From assembly GCF_019263805.1 (NCBI RefSeq), contig NZ_CP079195.1, forward strand, positions 499,501 to 563,500: DNA of 64,000 nt, given 5' to 3'. A program made the translations under genes and the position numbers. A model generated the notes under the pieces. It saw only the letters and a program-made list of their open reading frames with translations. It was not told the DNA's origin and did not search any database. The DNA comes from Polaribacter sp. NJDZ03. Lineage in GTDB: Bacteria > Bacteroidota > Bacteroidia > Flavobacteriales > Flavobacteriaceae. This document shows positions 51,113-60,133 of this stretch, piece by piece; position 1 is the first letter of the stretch; every line of letters begins with the position of its first letter.

Positions 51113-52384
51113 TTATCTAGTGATTGTTTGTTTTCTATCTGGTCCTACAGAAACGATAGATACAGGAACTCCTGTTTCTTTTTCAATAAAAGCAACATAG
51201 TCAAGTAAATTCTTAGGTAATTGATCTGCAGAAGTCATTTCTGTTAAATCTTCATCCCAACCTTTAAACTCAGAATAGTTTACAGAAACATTTTCTGGTT
51301 CAATATTGTATGGAAAATGACTAATTTCTTTTCCTTTATAATTATAAGATGTACATATTTTTAATGTATCAAATCCAGATAAAACATCACCTTTCATCAT
51401 CATTAATTGTGTAACACCATTAACGTCTACAGCATATTTTAAGGCAACTAAATCTAACCAACCACAACGTCTTGCTCTACCTGTTGTTGCTCCAAATTCA
51501 TGACCAATTCTTGCCATGTCTTCACCATCTTTATCAAATAATTCAGTAGGAAAAGGACCAGAACCAACACGAGTAGTGTATGCTTTAAAGATTCCAAAAA
51601 CTTCACCAATTCTATTTGGTGCAACACCTAAACCAGTACAAGCACCGGCTGCAGTAGTGTTAGAAGAAGTAACAAAAGGATATGTCCCAAAGTCAATATC
51701 TAATAAAGAACCTTGCGCTCCTTCTGCTAAAATGGTTTTCTTGTTTTTTATAGCTTGGTTTAAAAACTCTTCACTATCAATAAATTCTAAAGTTCTTAAT
51801 TTATCAATTCCTTTAATAAATTCTGCTTCTAATTCTTTTAAATCATATTCTACCTGAACATCAAAGAAATCTAGCATTTTAATGTGCTTTTCTGTTAAAG
51901 CATCATACTTTTCTTTCCAGTTGTCTAGTTCTAAATCTCCAACTCTCATTCCGTTTCTACCGGTTTTGTCCATATAAGTTGGACTAATTCCTTTTAATGT
52001 AGAACCAATTTTAGCTTTTCCTTTAGAAGTTTCTGAAGCAGCATCTAATAATCTATGAGTTGGTAAGATTAAGTGTGCTTTTCTAGAAATTAATAATTTA
52101 GAAGTATAATCTATATTGTGTTTGTCTAGATTTTCTAATTCTTTTTTAAAGATTACAGGATCAATAACTACACCATTTCCAACAACGTTTAAAGCCGTTT
52201 TGTGAAAAATTCCAGAAGGAATTGTGTGTAAAACATGTTTATGTCCATCAAAAATTAAAGTGTGTCCTGCATTTGGTCCACCTTGAAAACGTGCAATGAT
52301 ATCATAGTTTCTTGTAAGTACGTCTACAATTTTACCTTTTCCTTCATCTCCCCATTGTAATCCTAGTAATAAATCTACAGCCAT
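51113..52384 (-). CDS. purA: adenylosuccinate synthetase
   Basis: 423 residues, normal length. QWGDEGKGKIVD near the N-terminus is the GTP-binding loop, NAGHTLIFDGHKHVLHTIPSG follows, and GISPTYMDKTGRNGMRV and TTGRARRCGWLDLVALKYA are also diagnostic. It converts IMP and aspartate to adenylosuccinate with GTP, the first step to AMP. It lies 41 bases downstream of the Fur-family gene and is probably co-transcribed with it. It complements the nucleobase permeases nearby. Confidence 0.96.
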   Translation of the reverse strand: MAVDLLLGLQWGDEGKGKIVDVLTRNYDIIARFQGGPNAGHTLIFDGHKHVLHTIPSGIFHKTALNVVGNGVVIDPVIFKKELENLDKHNIDYTSKLLISRKAHLILPTHRLLDAASETSKGKAKIGSTLKGISPTYMDKTGRNGMRVGDLELDNWKEKYDALTEKHIKMLDFFDVQVEYDLKELEAEFIKGIDKLRTLEFIDSEEFLNQAIKNKKTILAEGAQGSLLDIDFGTYPFVTSSNTTAAGACTGLGVAPNRIGEVFGIFKAYTTRVGSGPFPTELFDKDGEDMARIGHEFGATTGRARRCGWLDLVALKYAVDVNGVTQLMMMKGDVLSGFDTLKICTSYNYKGKEISHFPYNIEPENVSVNYSEFKGWDEDLTEMTSADQLPKNLLDYVAFIEKETGVPVSIVSVGPDRKQTITR

Positions 52385-52425
52385 TATAGTTGTGTTAATT
52401 ATTGTTTATTTTGTTATGATGTTAA

Positions 52426-52875
52426 TTAAGATTTGTTCTTTTTTGTTCCGTAAAAGTAAAGTGAATGATTATGAATATCAATATCAAAAACGTCTTCTAT
52501 GGTTTTTTTTATAATTTGAATTCGTGGATCACAAAATTCTTTTACTTCTCCAGAATCTGTAAAAATAACGTGGTCATGATTTTTATCGAAATAACTTTTT
52601 TCATAACGCGCCATAGATTGCCCATCAAACTGATGTTTTCTAACTAAACCGCAATCTAAAAGTAAGTCTATTGTATTATAAAGTGTAGCTCTACTAACTC
52701 TATAATTTTTATTTTTCATTTTTATATATAGAGATTCTATATCAAAATGTTCTTCTGCCGCATATATTTCTTGAAGAATAGCATAGCGTTCTGGAGTTTT
52801 TCTATGCTTATTTTCGCCTAAATATGTGGTGAAAACTTTTTTTACTACTTCTTGATTTTCAAGAGAACTACTCAT
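52426..52875 (-). CDS. Fur family transcriptional regulator missing its first CxxC zinc motif
   Basis: 149 residues. The winged-helix HTH ([34 protein letters not shown]) and the C-terminal dimerisation domain ([14 protein letters not shown]) are Fur/PerR-like. Where the structural-zinc CxxC usually follows HDH, the protein reads FTDS (105-108); only Cys75 and Cys115 remain. Metal ligands His100, His102 and His135 are candidates. It sits between relA/spoT and purA; the regulated metal or signal is unknown. Confidence 0.85.
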   Translation of the reverse strand: MSSSLENQEVVKKVFTTYLGENKHRKTPERYAILQEIYAAEEHFDIESLYIKMKNKNYRVSRATLYNTIDLLLDCGLVRKHQFDGQSMARYEKSYFDKNHDHVIFTDSGEVKEFCDPRIQIIKKTIEDVFDIDIHNHSLYFYGTKKNKS

Positions 52876-52948
52876 TTAGATTTATTTTTTACAAAAAGCA
52901 AATTTACAGTTATTTCTTAATTAAATACCACTTTTAATCAATTGATAT

Positions 52949-55168
52949 TTATAAAGTATTAACACGATCTACTTTTTTAACTCCTTCTATTTTAAGAAGG
53001 TTTTTTATCAATTTATCTAATTGCGAGCTATTTTTAACACTTATAGAGATTTTACCATCAAAGACACCTTCATTTCCTTTAATATTTATGCTGTTAATAA
53101 AAACGCCCATATTGCTAGAAATAGTACGGGTTACATCATTTGCCATTCCTTGATTGTCTACACCAGAAATATGTAAAATAACTTTAAAATCTTGTTGAGA
53201 AGAATCTATCCACTTAGCCTGCATTACTCTATAGGCATAGTTAGATTGTAATGAAATAGCATTCGGACAGTTCATTTTATGAACTTTTATTCCTTCATTT
53301 ATGGTTAAAAAACCAAAAACTTTATCTCCAGCAATTGGATTACAACATTTAGAAAGCTTATAATCTAGTTTTTGTTCTTCTTTACCAAACACTAAAGAGT
53401 CGTATTTGTTGGTAACAGAATCTAATTCTACGTATTCTTTTTCAGCAGTATTTCTACTTAGTTTGGTTTTAAAGAAATTTAAAATTTTACTGTTTCGCTG
53501 AGAAACAAAAGCTTTTAAAAGAGTATTGTCTATAGTACCGCTACCAACTCTATAAAATAAATCGAAACTTGTTTTTAATTTAAAATAATTAACAAGTTCA
53601 TTAATATTTTTATCCGTGAAATTTATTTTTAAATGACGTAATTTACGTGTTAAGATAGCTTTTCCTTCATCTGCAATTAACTTTTCTTCTTCATTTAAAG
53701 CAGCTCTAATTCTTGCTTTTGCTCTTGCTGTAATTACAAAATCTAACCATCTGGCATTTGGCTTATTAGAAGCAGTTGTAATTACTTCTATTTGGTCTCC
53801 ACTTTTTAATTGGTGACTTAAAGGCATTAATTTACCGTTTACCTTTGCGCCTCTACATTTTAAACCAACATCTGTATGTATCGAAAAAGCAAAGTCTAAA
53901 GCAGTGGCGTTTTTTGGAAGTGATTTTAAATCGCCTTTTGGCGTAAAAACATATATTTCTTTAGAATATAGGTTTAGTTTAAAGTTTTCAACAAAATCTA
54001 CTGCATTTAAAGATTGTGTTTCTAAGGTTTCTTTTAATTTATTTAACCAATCTTCTAATCCGTTGTCTTTAGTTTCTCCCTGTTTGTATTTAAAATGTGC
54101 AGCATACCCTTTTTCTGCAATTTCATTCATTCTACTAGAGCGAATTTGTACTTCTACCCATTGAGAACCAGGTCCTACAACCGTAATATGTAAGGCCTCA
54201 TAACCAGTAGATTTTGGTTGAGAAATCCAATCTCTTAAACGCGTAGGGTTGGGCTTAAAGTAATCGGTTACAATGGTATAAATTTTCCAAGCATCAAATT
54301 TATCGTCATTAGAATTTGGGTTGTAAATAATTCTAATGGCATATTTATCATAAACCTCATCAAAAGTTACATTTTGATTGATCATTTTTCTACGAATAGA
54401 ATAAATGGACTTAAAACGTCCTTTTATTTCATAATCGAAGTTTTCTTTATCTAAGCCAGATTTTAAAGTCTCTTCAAATCGTTGTAAATATTTTTTCTGA
54501 TCTTCTTTACTTTCTTTTATTTTACCAAGAATACCAAAATAAGCTTCTGGTTCTGTATATTTTAAACCAAGATCTTCGAGTTCTGTTTTAATATTATACA
54601 AACCTAATCTATGTGCCAAAGGAGCATAAATATATAAGGTTTCCGATGCAATTTTAACCTGTTTATGAGCAGGCATCGCATCCATAGTTTGCATATTATG
54701 CAACCTGTCTGCAATTTTTATTAAAATAACTCTTACATCATCATTTAATGTTAAAAGCATTTTTCTAAAATTCTCAGCTTGTATAGAAGCATCTTGCTCT
54801 TTGTTTAAGCGAGATATTTTAGTTAATCCGTTTACAATTTTAGCAATGGTTTCACCAAAAAGGTTTTCCATGTCTTCTACCGTGTATTCTGTATCTTCTA
54901 CAACATCGTGCAGAAGGGCAGAAGCTATAGAAACTGCATCTAAGCCAATTTCATAAGCAACAATTTTTGCAACTGCAATGGGATGATAAATATAAGGTTC
55001 ACCAGTTTTTCTACGTTGCTCAGAATGTGCATCTACAGCAATGTCAAATGCTTTTCTTATGAGTTCTTTATCTTCTTTAGACATAATCTCATACGTACCC
55101 TTTAGCAAATCTTTATATCGTTTTGCTATTTCCTTATTTTCCTCTTCTATGGTTGCGGTGTATTCCAA
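52949..55168 (-). CDS. bifunctional (p)ppGpp synthetase/hydrolase, RelA/SpoT family
   Basis: 739 residues, TTG start giving MEYTATIEEENKEIAKRY like relatives; the next ATG would be residue 29. The HD hydrolase domain is intact (YHPIAVAKIVA, LLHDVVEDTEYT), the synthetase domain has YDKYAIRIIY and RDWISQPKSTGYEALH, and TGS (VFTPKGDLKSLP) and ACT domains follow. As the only RSH here it probably sets ppGpp levels in both directions. It is first in an apparent relA/spoT-fur-purA leftward group; ppGpp inhibits PurA in other bacteria, which makes the grouping sensible. Confidence 0.93.
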   Translation of the reverse strand: MEYTATIEEENKEIAKRYKDLLKGTYEIMSKEDKELIRKAFDIAVDAHSEQRRKTGEPYIYHPIAVAKIVAYEIGLDAVSIASALLHDVVEDTEYTVEDMENLFGETIAKIVNGLTKISRLNKEQDASIQAENFRKMLLTLNDDVRVILIKIADRLHNMQTMDAMPAHKQVKIASETLYIYAPLAHRLGLYNIKTELEDLGLKYTEPEAYFGILGKIKESKEDQKKYLQRFEETLKSGLDKENFDYEIKGRFKSIYSIRRKMINQNVTFDEVYDKYAIRIIYNPNSNDDKFDAWKIYTIVTDYFKPNPTRLRDWISQPKSTGYEALHITVVGPGSQWVEVQIRSSRMNEIAEKGYAAHFKYKQGETKDNGLEDWLNKLKETLETQSLNAVDFVENFKLNLYSKEIYVFTPKGDLKSLPKNATALDFAFSIHTDVGLKCRGAKVNGKLMPLSHQLKSGDQIEVITTASNKPNARWLDFVITARAKARIRAALNEEEKLIADEGKAILTRKLRHLKINFTDKNINELVNYFKLKTSFDLFYRVGSGTIDNTLLKAFVSQRNSKILNFFKTKLSRNTAEKEYVELDSVTNKYDSLVFGKEEQKLDYKLSKCCNPIAGDKVFGFLTINEGIKVHKMNCPNAISLQSNYAYRVMQAKWIDSSQQDFKVILHISGVDNQGMANDVTRTISSNMGVFINSINIKGNEGVFDGKISISVKNSSQLDKLIKNLLKIEGVKKVDRVNTL

Positions 55169-55263
55169 ATGCGTTATTTTATTACTAGGGGTTAACTCAA
55201 AGTGAATTTAGCAATAAGTATTTTAACATACAAGTATTTCGTTTTCTAAATGTATTTATTTCT

Positions 55264-55271
55264 TATTTTTG
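55264..55271 (+). promoter_or_regulatory. -7 box TATTTTTG abutting the ATG of the small secreted protein gene
   Basis: Perfect TAnnTTTG match ending 5 bases before the ATG at 55276. A start about 7 bases after the box centre would coincide with the initiator codon, implying a leaderless mRNA, if the box is used. Confidence 0.35.
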
Positions 55272-55275
55272 TAAA

Positions 55276-55752
55276 ATGAAAAATATTTGTATCAGTTTTA
55301 TCGTTTTATTTATCAGTTTTACTATGAATGCTCAAGAAAAAGCAGGGCCAAATCGTCTTTTTGAACTTCAAAAAAAGAAAGTAGAAATAGATATAAATAA
55401 AGATGTTTTTACAAGTGTTACTACAAATATGTATGTATCTAAAAAACCACAAGCATTAATTGTAGGTTTGTTTATACCTATTTCTTATGAAACTAAAAAG
55501 ACAAAAATAAATAATAATCCTGCAGCGGAAAGAATGGAGTTTAAAGGGGAGCAGATGATAAATAGTGAAAATGTTTTATTGTTAACTGGTACGATAATTA
55601 AAAAAGGAATTGAATTTACAAAACAAAAATATTACATAAAGCAAGATGAAAACACCTGTATAGAACTTACAACAATGCTTGCTGTTAATGCAGATGCTAA
55701 AGATAAAATGATGTTAATGAAAATAGTGCATTCCGTAATAGAAAAAAATTAA
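55276..55752 (+). CDS. small secreted protein of unknown function
   Basis: 158 residues. Signal peptide 1-20 (ISFIVLFISFTMNAQ), no lipobox. The mature part is a mixed alpha/beta domain with KGEQMINSENVLLLTGTIIKKGIEFTKQKYYI and an acidic/Lys pattern. I recognise no family. It converges with the M48 protease gene and overlaps its last four bases. Nothing suggests a catalytic site. Confidence 0.65.
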   Translation: MKNICISFIVLFISFTMNAQEKAGPNRLFELQKKKVEIDINKDVFTSVTTNMYVSKKPQALIVGLFIPISYETKKTKINNNPAAERMEFKGEQMINSENVLLLTGTIIKKGIEFTKQKYYIKQDENTCIELTTMLAVNADAKDKMMLMKIVHSVIEKN

Positions 55753-56981
55753 CTTTCTAAATTATTAATTCTTTCCAACAAAGTTGGATGAGAGTAGTGC
55801 GCTAAAACATACGCCGGGTGCGGAGTTAAATTACTCAAACTATTTTTAGATAATTTTTTAAGCGATGTTATTAAGGCATTTCCTTCAAAAGTTTCTTTTG
55901 CATAATTATCTGCCTGATATTCAAATTTACGAGACATATAATTCATGAATAAACTTGTGATTTCTGATATCGGAGAATATAAAATTCCGAATGCAATTAA
56001 TCCAATATGAAAACTTGGTATAGAAACACCTAATGCCTCCGATAAAACCACAGAATTGATAAATAAGGATAGAATAAACAACGTTAATCCTGTTAATAAA
56101 ATTGATGCTATTAAATTAAAAACGATATGTTTTCTTTTATAATGGCCAACTTCATGCGCTAAAACGGCTACAATTTCATCCGTTTCTAAGTCGTTTATTA
56201 AAGTATCATATAACGTAATTCTTTTTTGTGATCCAAAACCAGAAAAATAAGCATTTGCTTTGGTGGATCTTTTAGAACCATCTATCACAAAAATATTATT
56301 GATGGTAAAACCAACACTTTTCGCATATTTTTCTATGGCAGTTTTTAATTCTCCATCTTCTAACGGACTTTGTTTGTTGAATAAAGGAACAATCAATTTA
56401 GCATAAAACATGTTCATAAACAAAGAGAAAATAGCGACAAAAGCCCAAGCATACATCCAAAAATTCTCTCCTGTAAGTTGATAAAACCAAATAATTAAAG
56501 CCAGAATTCCGCCACCTAATAAGGCGCTCATTACCAATCCTTTTATTTTATCTAACCAAAATGTTTTTTTTGTCGATTTATTAAAACCAAATTTTTCTTC
56601 AATTACAAATGTGCTATAATAGGAGAGAGGCGTGGTCATTATTTCTGATGCCAACATAATAACTCCGAAGAAAAGTAAAGCAACCAAAATTGGATTATCT
56701 GTATAACTTCTGGCAAAATCATCTACATATTTAAATCCGTCTAAAAAAAAGAAAATTAAGGTTAAAAGTGTAGAAAACAATGATGTGATGTTAGTAAACT
56801 GAGCACTGGTCTTTTTATAAGCTTGTGATTTTTTATATTCATCTTCGTTATAAACATCCTTTAATTTAGCTGGAATTTCAGCATCAAAACGTTTTTCATT
56901 TAAGATATCTAAGAATTTATCAACCAGAAAACTGATAATTAATATGGCAATAATGATATAGAATAAAGTAGTTGGTTGCAT
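55749..56981 (-). CDS. M48 family zinc metalloprotease (Ste24/CAAX-type)
   Basis: 410 residues. The N-terminal membrane helices (FYIIIAILIISFLVDKF) and the M48 domain are both present. The zinc site is HEVGH (in VAVLAHEVGHYKRKH) plus the third ligand Glu in MSRKFEYQADNYA. The length and N-terminal segment match CAAX prenyl protease 1/Ste24 rather than the short HtpX. It would degrade or process membrane proteins at the inner membrane. It is last in a leftward run with GNAT, ROK kinase and methyltransferase genes. Confidence 0.9.
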   Translation of the reverse strand: MQPTTLFYIIIAILIISFLVDKFLDILNEKRFDAEIPAKLKDVYNEDEYKKSQAYKKTSAQFTNITSLFSTLLTLIFFFLDGFKYVDDFARSYTDNPILVALLFFGVIMLASEIMTTPLSYYSTFVIEEKFGFNKSTKKTFWLDKIKGLVMSALLGGGILALIIWFYQLTGENFWMYAWAFVAIFSLFMNMFYAKLIVPLFNKQSPLEDGELKTAIEKYAKSVGFTINNIFVIDGSKRSTKANAYFSGFGSQKRITLYDTLINDLETDEIVAVLAHEVGHYKRKHIVFNLIASILLTGLTLFILSLFINSVVLSEALGVSIPSFHIGLIAFGILYSPISEITSLFMNYMSRKFEYQADNYAKETFEGNALITSLKKLSKNSLSNLTPHPAYVLAHYSHPTLLERINNLES

Positions 56982-57026
56982 AAAATATATAAAAGGTGCT
57001 AAACAAAATGCTTAGAGTTGTTTTTA

Positions 57027-57479
57027 TTAAAAGTGTAATTTCATTCCTTCGTGCGTAGCTTTAAAGCCTAAATCTTCATAAAATTTAATTGCTCGAGGTC
57101 TTTTTTTATCAGAAGTTAATTGTACTACATGCACATTCTTTTCTTTTGCTCGGTTTATAGCCCATTCAAAAGCACTTTTTCCTATTCCGAGTCCTCTTTG
57201 ATCACTTCTAATAAACACATTTTCTATTTGTGCTCTCATTCCGCCACAATAACTTAAATACTGAATATAAGTAATTTGTAAAGTTCCAATAATTTGAAAA
57301 CCCTTGTTTTCTATAACAATAAGTTCTTGGTTTTTATCTGCATCTATGTTTTTAAAGGCTTCCAAATAAGAATTAGGTAAAGGATTCTTAAAGTTTTCTC
57401 TTTTTTTACCAAGTTCATCTTCAGCCATCATTTTAATAATTTCCGAAACGTCGTTTATGGTAGCTTTTCTAAAGTTCAT
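57027..57479 (-). CDS. GNAT family N-acetyltransferase
   Basis: 150 residues. The N-terminal FRKATINDVSEIIKMM and the acetyl-CoA-binding V/I-x-x-x-x-R-G-x-G-I/S-G motif (ENVFIRSDQRGLGIGKSAF) are clear, with ARAIKFYEDLGFKAT as the usual ending (here RAIKFYEDLGF). Substrate cannot be predicted. It stands 45 bases upstream of the M48 protease gene in the same direction. Confidence 0.88.
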   Translation of the reverse strand: MNFRKATINDVSEIIKMMAEDELGKKRENFKNPLPNSYLEAFKNIDADKNQELIVIENKGFQIIGTLQITYIQYLSYCGGMRAQIENVFIRSDQRGLGIGKSAFEWAINRAKEKNVHVVQLTSDKKRPRAIKFYEDLGFKATHEGMKLHF

Positions 57480-57536
57480 AATCCATTAAATTTTTATTGA
57501 AAGTAGTATTGTAAAAAGAAAATAATAAAGCGTATT

Positions 57537-58283
57537 TTATTTTTTATGTTCTTTACTCGCGTAAATTGCTGCTCCAATAATACCAGCATTGTTTTTATAT
57601 TCAGCAACTTTTACTTTTACATCAGTTTTTAAATATTCTTTAAAACCGTCATATCTTTTGCTAATTCCACCACCTAAAACAATTAAACTAGGTGTGTATA
57701 CAATTCTTATATATTCTAATAAAGAATCGAACCTGATAGCCCAGTCTTTTAATTTTAAATTCTCTTTTTTTCTTACGGAATCTGCGGTGTAAGATTCAAT
57801 TATTTTACCATTAGTATGTAACATTTTACCTATTTCTAAATTAGGAATTAGGTTTCCATTAAAAAACAGACCAGAACCAATTCCGGTACCTATGGTAACC
57901 ATAATTACAACCCCTTTCTCTTTTTTAGCAGCACCTAAACTTACTTCTGCCAAACCTGCTAAATCGGCATCATTACTAACGTAAAAAGGCAATTTACATT
58001 CTTTTCTAAATAATTTATCAACCTTAACATTTAACCATTTTTCACTTAAATTTCCAGTATGAATACATTTACCATTTACAATTGTGGTAGGAAAACTACA
58101 ACCAATTGCTTTTTTCCAGTTAAAATGATTTACCATTTCATTTACAACCTTTGCAACTGCTTCTGGTGTTGCTGGTTTTGGTGTATCTATTCGGTGTCTT
58201 TTAGAAAGTAATTTACCTTTTTTTGTATCTACTATTGCTGCTTTTATTCCAGATCCACCGATATCAATTCCTAATACTTTCAT
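57537..58283 (-). CDS. ROK family kinase, polyphosphate-glucokinase-like
   Basis: 248 residues, short for a ROK kinase and matching polyphosphate glucokinase. The phosphate loop LGIDIGGSGIKAA opens the protein, GCSFPTTIVNGKCIHTGNL is PPGK-like, NDADLAGLAE carries the catalytic Asp, and TIGTGIGSGLFFNG is the second phosphate motif. No zinc-binding ROK cysteine cluster is seen. It would phosphorylate glucose using polyphosphate (or ATP) in the cytoplasm. It starts two bases after the methyltransferase stop, so the two are coupled. Confidence 0.85.
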   Translation of the reverse strand: MKVLGIDIGGSGIKAAIVDTKKGKLLSKRHRIDTPKPATPEAVAKVVNEMVNHFNWKKAIGCSFPTTIVNGKCIHTGNLSEKWLNVKVDKLFRKECKLPFYVSNDADLAGLAEVSLGAAKKEKGVVIMVTIGTGIGSGLFFNGNLIPNLEIGKMLHTNGKIIESYTADSVRKKENLKLKDWAIRFDSLLEYIRIVYTPSLIVLGGGISKRYDGFKEYLKTDVKVKVAEYKNNAGIIGAAIYASKEHKK

Positions 58284-58285
58284 TT

Positions 58286-59083
58286 TTACTTTTTAAAATT
58301 TCTTTGTCTTTTTGCTTCAAACAAAATAATAGCAGCAGAAACAGATACATTCATAGAATCTATTTGCCCTTGCATAGGTATGTTTACGTTTTGTGTAGCA
58401 GCTTCTCTCCAAACATCTGTTAAACCAGTAGCTTCTGTACCTACAACTATTGCAGCACTTTCTGTATATTTTTCTAAATGATATTCATTAGAATTCTGTA
58501 AGGTAGCAGCATATATATTGATATTCTTTTCTTGTAGAAAAGTAATTATTTCTTCGGATGTTCCTACGGCTATTTGATTGGTAAAAACACAACCAACACT
58601 AGACCTAATAATGTTTGCATTATACAAATCGCTTTTAGGATTTGCAATAAAAACAGCATCTACATTTGCTGCATCTGCAGTTCTTAACAATGCACCAATA
58701 TTTCCTGGTTTTTCAACACCTTCAGCAACTAATATTAATGGATCTGTAGTTTCAAATAAGATGTTTTCTAAAGAGAAGTCTTTTGCTTTTGTAACAGCAA
58801 TAATACCTTCTGTAGAGCCTCTATAAGCCAATTTCTGATAGACATCTTTAGAGATTTCTATTCTGTTTACATTGGCATTAAAAAGATGTAAAATTTCATT
58901 TTCTGAAATTAAATCTGGATAAAATAAAATGGTATCAAATTCATAATTTGCAGAAATCGCTAGTGTAATTTCTCGTTTACCTTCAATGATAAACAAACCT
59001 TGTTTTTTTCGTTCTCTTGCTTTTTCTTGTAGTTTAAGCAAGTTTTTTATATACGTATTATGAATACTCGTTATTTCTTTCAT
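58286..59083 (-). CDS. TrmH/SpoU-type RNA 2'-O-methyltransferase
   Basis: 265 residues. A small N-terminal substrate-binding domain (IHNTYIKNLLKLQEKARERKKQ) precedes the SPOUT knot fold. SPOUT motifs 1-3 are GNIGALLRTADAA, IVVGTEATGLTD and PMQGQIDSMNVSVSAAI, the last with the SAM-binding and catalytic residues. It methylates a ribose in tRNA or rRNA; the target base is unknown. It heads the leftward methyltransferase-ROK kinase pair. Confidence 0.92.
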   Translation of the reverse strand: MKEITSIHNTYIKNLLKLQEKARERKKQGLFIIEGKREITLAISANYEFDTILFYPDLISENEILHLFNANVNRIEISKDVYQKLAYRGSTEGIIAVTKAKDFSLENILFETTDPLILVAEGVEKPGNIGALLRTADAANVDAVFIANPKSDLYNANIIRSSVGCVFTNQIAVGTSEEIITFLQEKNINIYAATLQNSNEYHLEKYTESAAIVVGTEATGLTDVWREAATQNVNIPMQGQIDSMNVSVSAAIILFEAKRQRNFKK

Positions 59084-59239
59084 TAGTACAAATATACCTA
59101 ATTATAGGTATTGGATAAAAAGTAAATAATAACAATATTTGTTGGTATATAAACCAAACTATCGTTTTTTAGTATAAAATGTATATTAAACTAAATTTAT
59201 ATAAAAAGTAGAGATTTAATTTGCCTAATTGTATGTATT

Positions 59240-59284
59240 ATTAATGCAAAAAGGCTCGCAATTTGCGAGCCTTTTTGCATTAAT
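59240..59284. terminator. 21-bp perfect hairpin terminator of the redox operon
   Basis: Arms 59240-59260 and 59264-59284 are perfect complements around a 3-base loop, with T/A runs inside the stem on both strands. It lies between the DJ-1-like gene end and the methyltransferase start, and terminates leftward reading. Confidence 0.85.
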
Positions 59285-59318
59285 AAACTGATATTGTTTA
59301 CTAAAAGTTAAAAATTAA

Positions 59319-60125
59319 CTATTTTAAACTAGCTAATAATTTTTCTGCAACTAACTGAGAAGATGCAGGGTTTTGACCTGTAATTAAATTACCATCTTGC
59401 ACAGAATAAGGTGCCCAATTGTCTCCATTAGAATAAAATGCACCGTTTTCTATTAGCATATCTTCTAATAATAATGGTACTATTTCTGTTAAACCAACAG
59501 CTGCTTCTTCTTTATTAGAAAAACCTGTTACTTTTTTACCTTTAACTAATGCAGTTCCGTCTGCATTTTTTACATCTTTTAACACAGCTGGTGCATGACA
59601 AACAAAAGCAATTGGTTTTTCTTGACTATTAAACTTTTCAATTAAAGCAATAGATACTTTATCGTTTGTTAAATCCCATAAAGGACCGTGACCACCTGGA
59701 TAGAAAACAGCATCAAAATCATCTGCATTCATATCTGCCAATACTTTTGTATTTGCAATTTTAGATTTTGCATCTGCATCATTATTATAACGATCTGTAT
59801 CTTCTGTAGCAGCATCTGGAGCATCACTACTTGGGTCTATAGGTGCAGCACCACCTTTTGGAGTTGCAATAGTAATTGTTGCTCCTTTATCTAATAATGT
59901 GTAATATGGGTTTGCAAATTCTTCTACCCAAAATCCTGTTTTTTTTCCTGTATCTCCTAATTTATCGTGAGATGTTAATACAAATAATATATTCATTTTT
60001 TTATCTTTTTTAATAGTTGTTTCTATCTCTGAAACTTTTTCAGAGGTTGTTTCTTTTTTAGTCTCTTTACAACTAGATGCTGTAATAATTGTAAGCGTTA
60101 AAGCTATAATTTTTGTGATCTTCAT
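59319..60125 (-). CDS. DJ-1/PfpI superfamily (Hsp31-like) lipoprotein
   Basis: 268 residues from the ATG at 60125; an upstream in-frame extension would run into the dehydrogenase gene. The signal ends at Cys19 (TASSC), so the protein is a periplasmic or outer-membrane lipoprotein. The DJ-1/PfpI domain has the nucleophile elbow AFVCHAPAVL (Cys), an early Glu, and ATPKGGAAPIDPSSD as in Hsp31-like glyoxalase III proteins. It may detoxify glyoxals or act as a chaperone. It is the last gene of the redox operon. Confidence 0.85.
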   Translation of the reverse strand: MKITKIIALTLTIITASSCKETKKETTSEKVSEIETTIKKDKKMNILFVLTSHDKLGDTGKKTGFWVEEFANPYYTLLDKGATITIATPKGGAAPIDPSSDAPDAATEDTDRYNNDADAKSKIANTKVLADMNADDFDAVFYPGGHGPLWDLTNDKVSIALIEKFNSQEKPIAFVCHAPAVLKDVKNADGTALVKGKKVTGFSNKEEAAVGLTEIVPLLLEDMLIENGAFYSNGDNWAPYSVQDGNLITGQNPASSQLVAEKLLASLK

Positions 60126-60133
60126 ATATTTAA

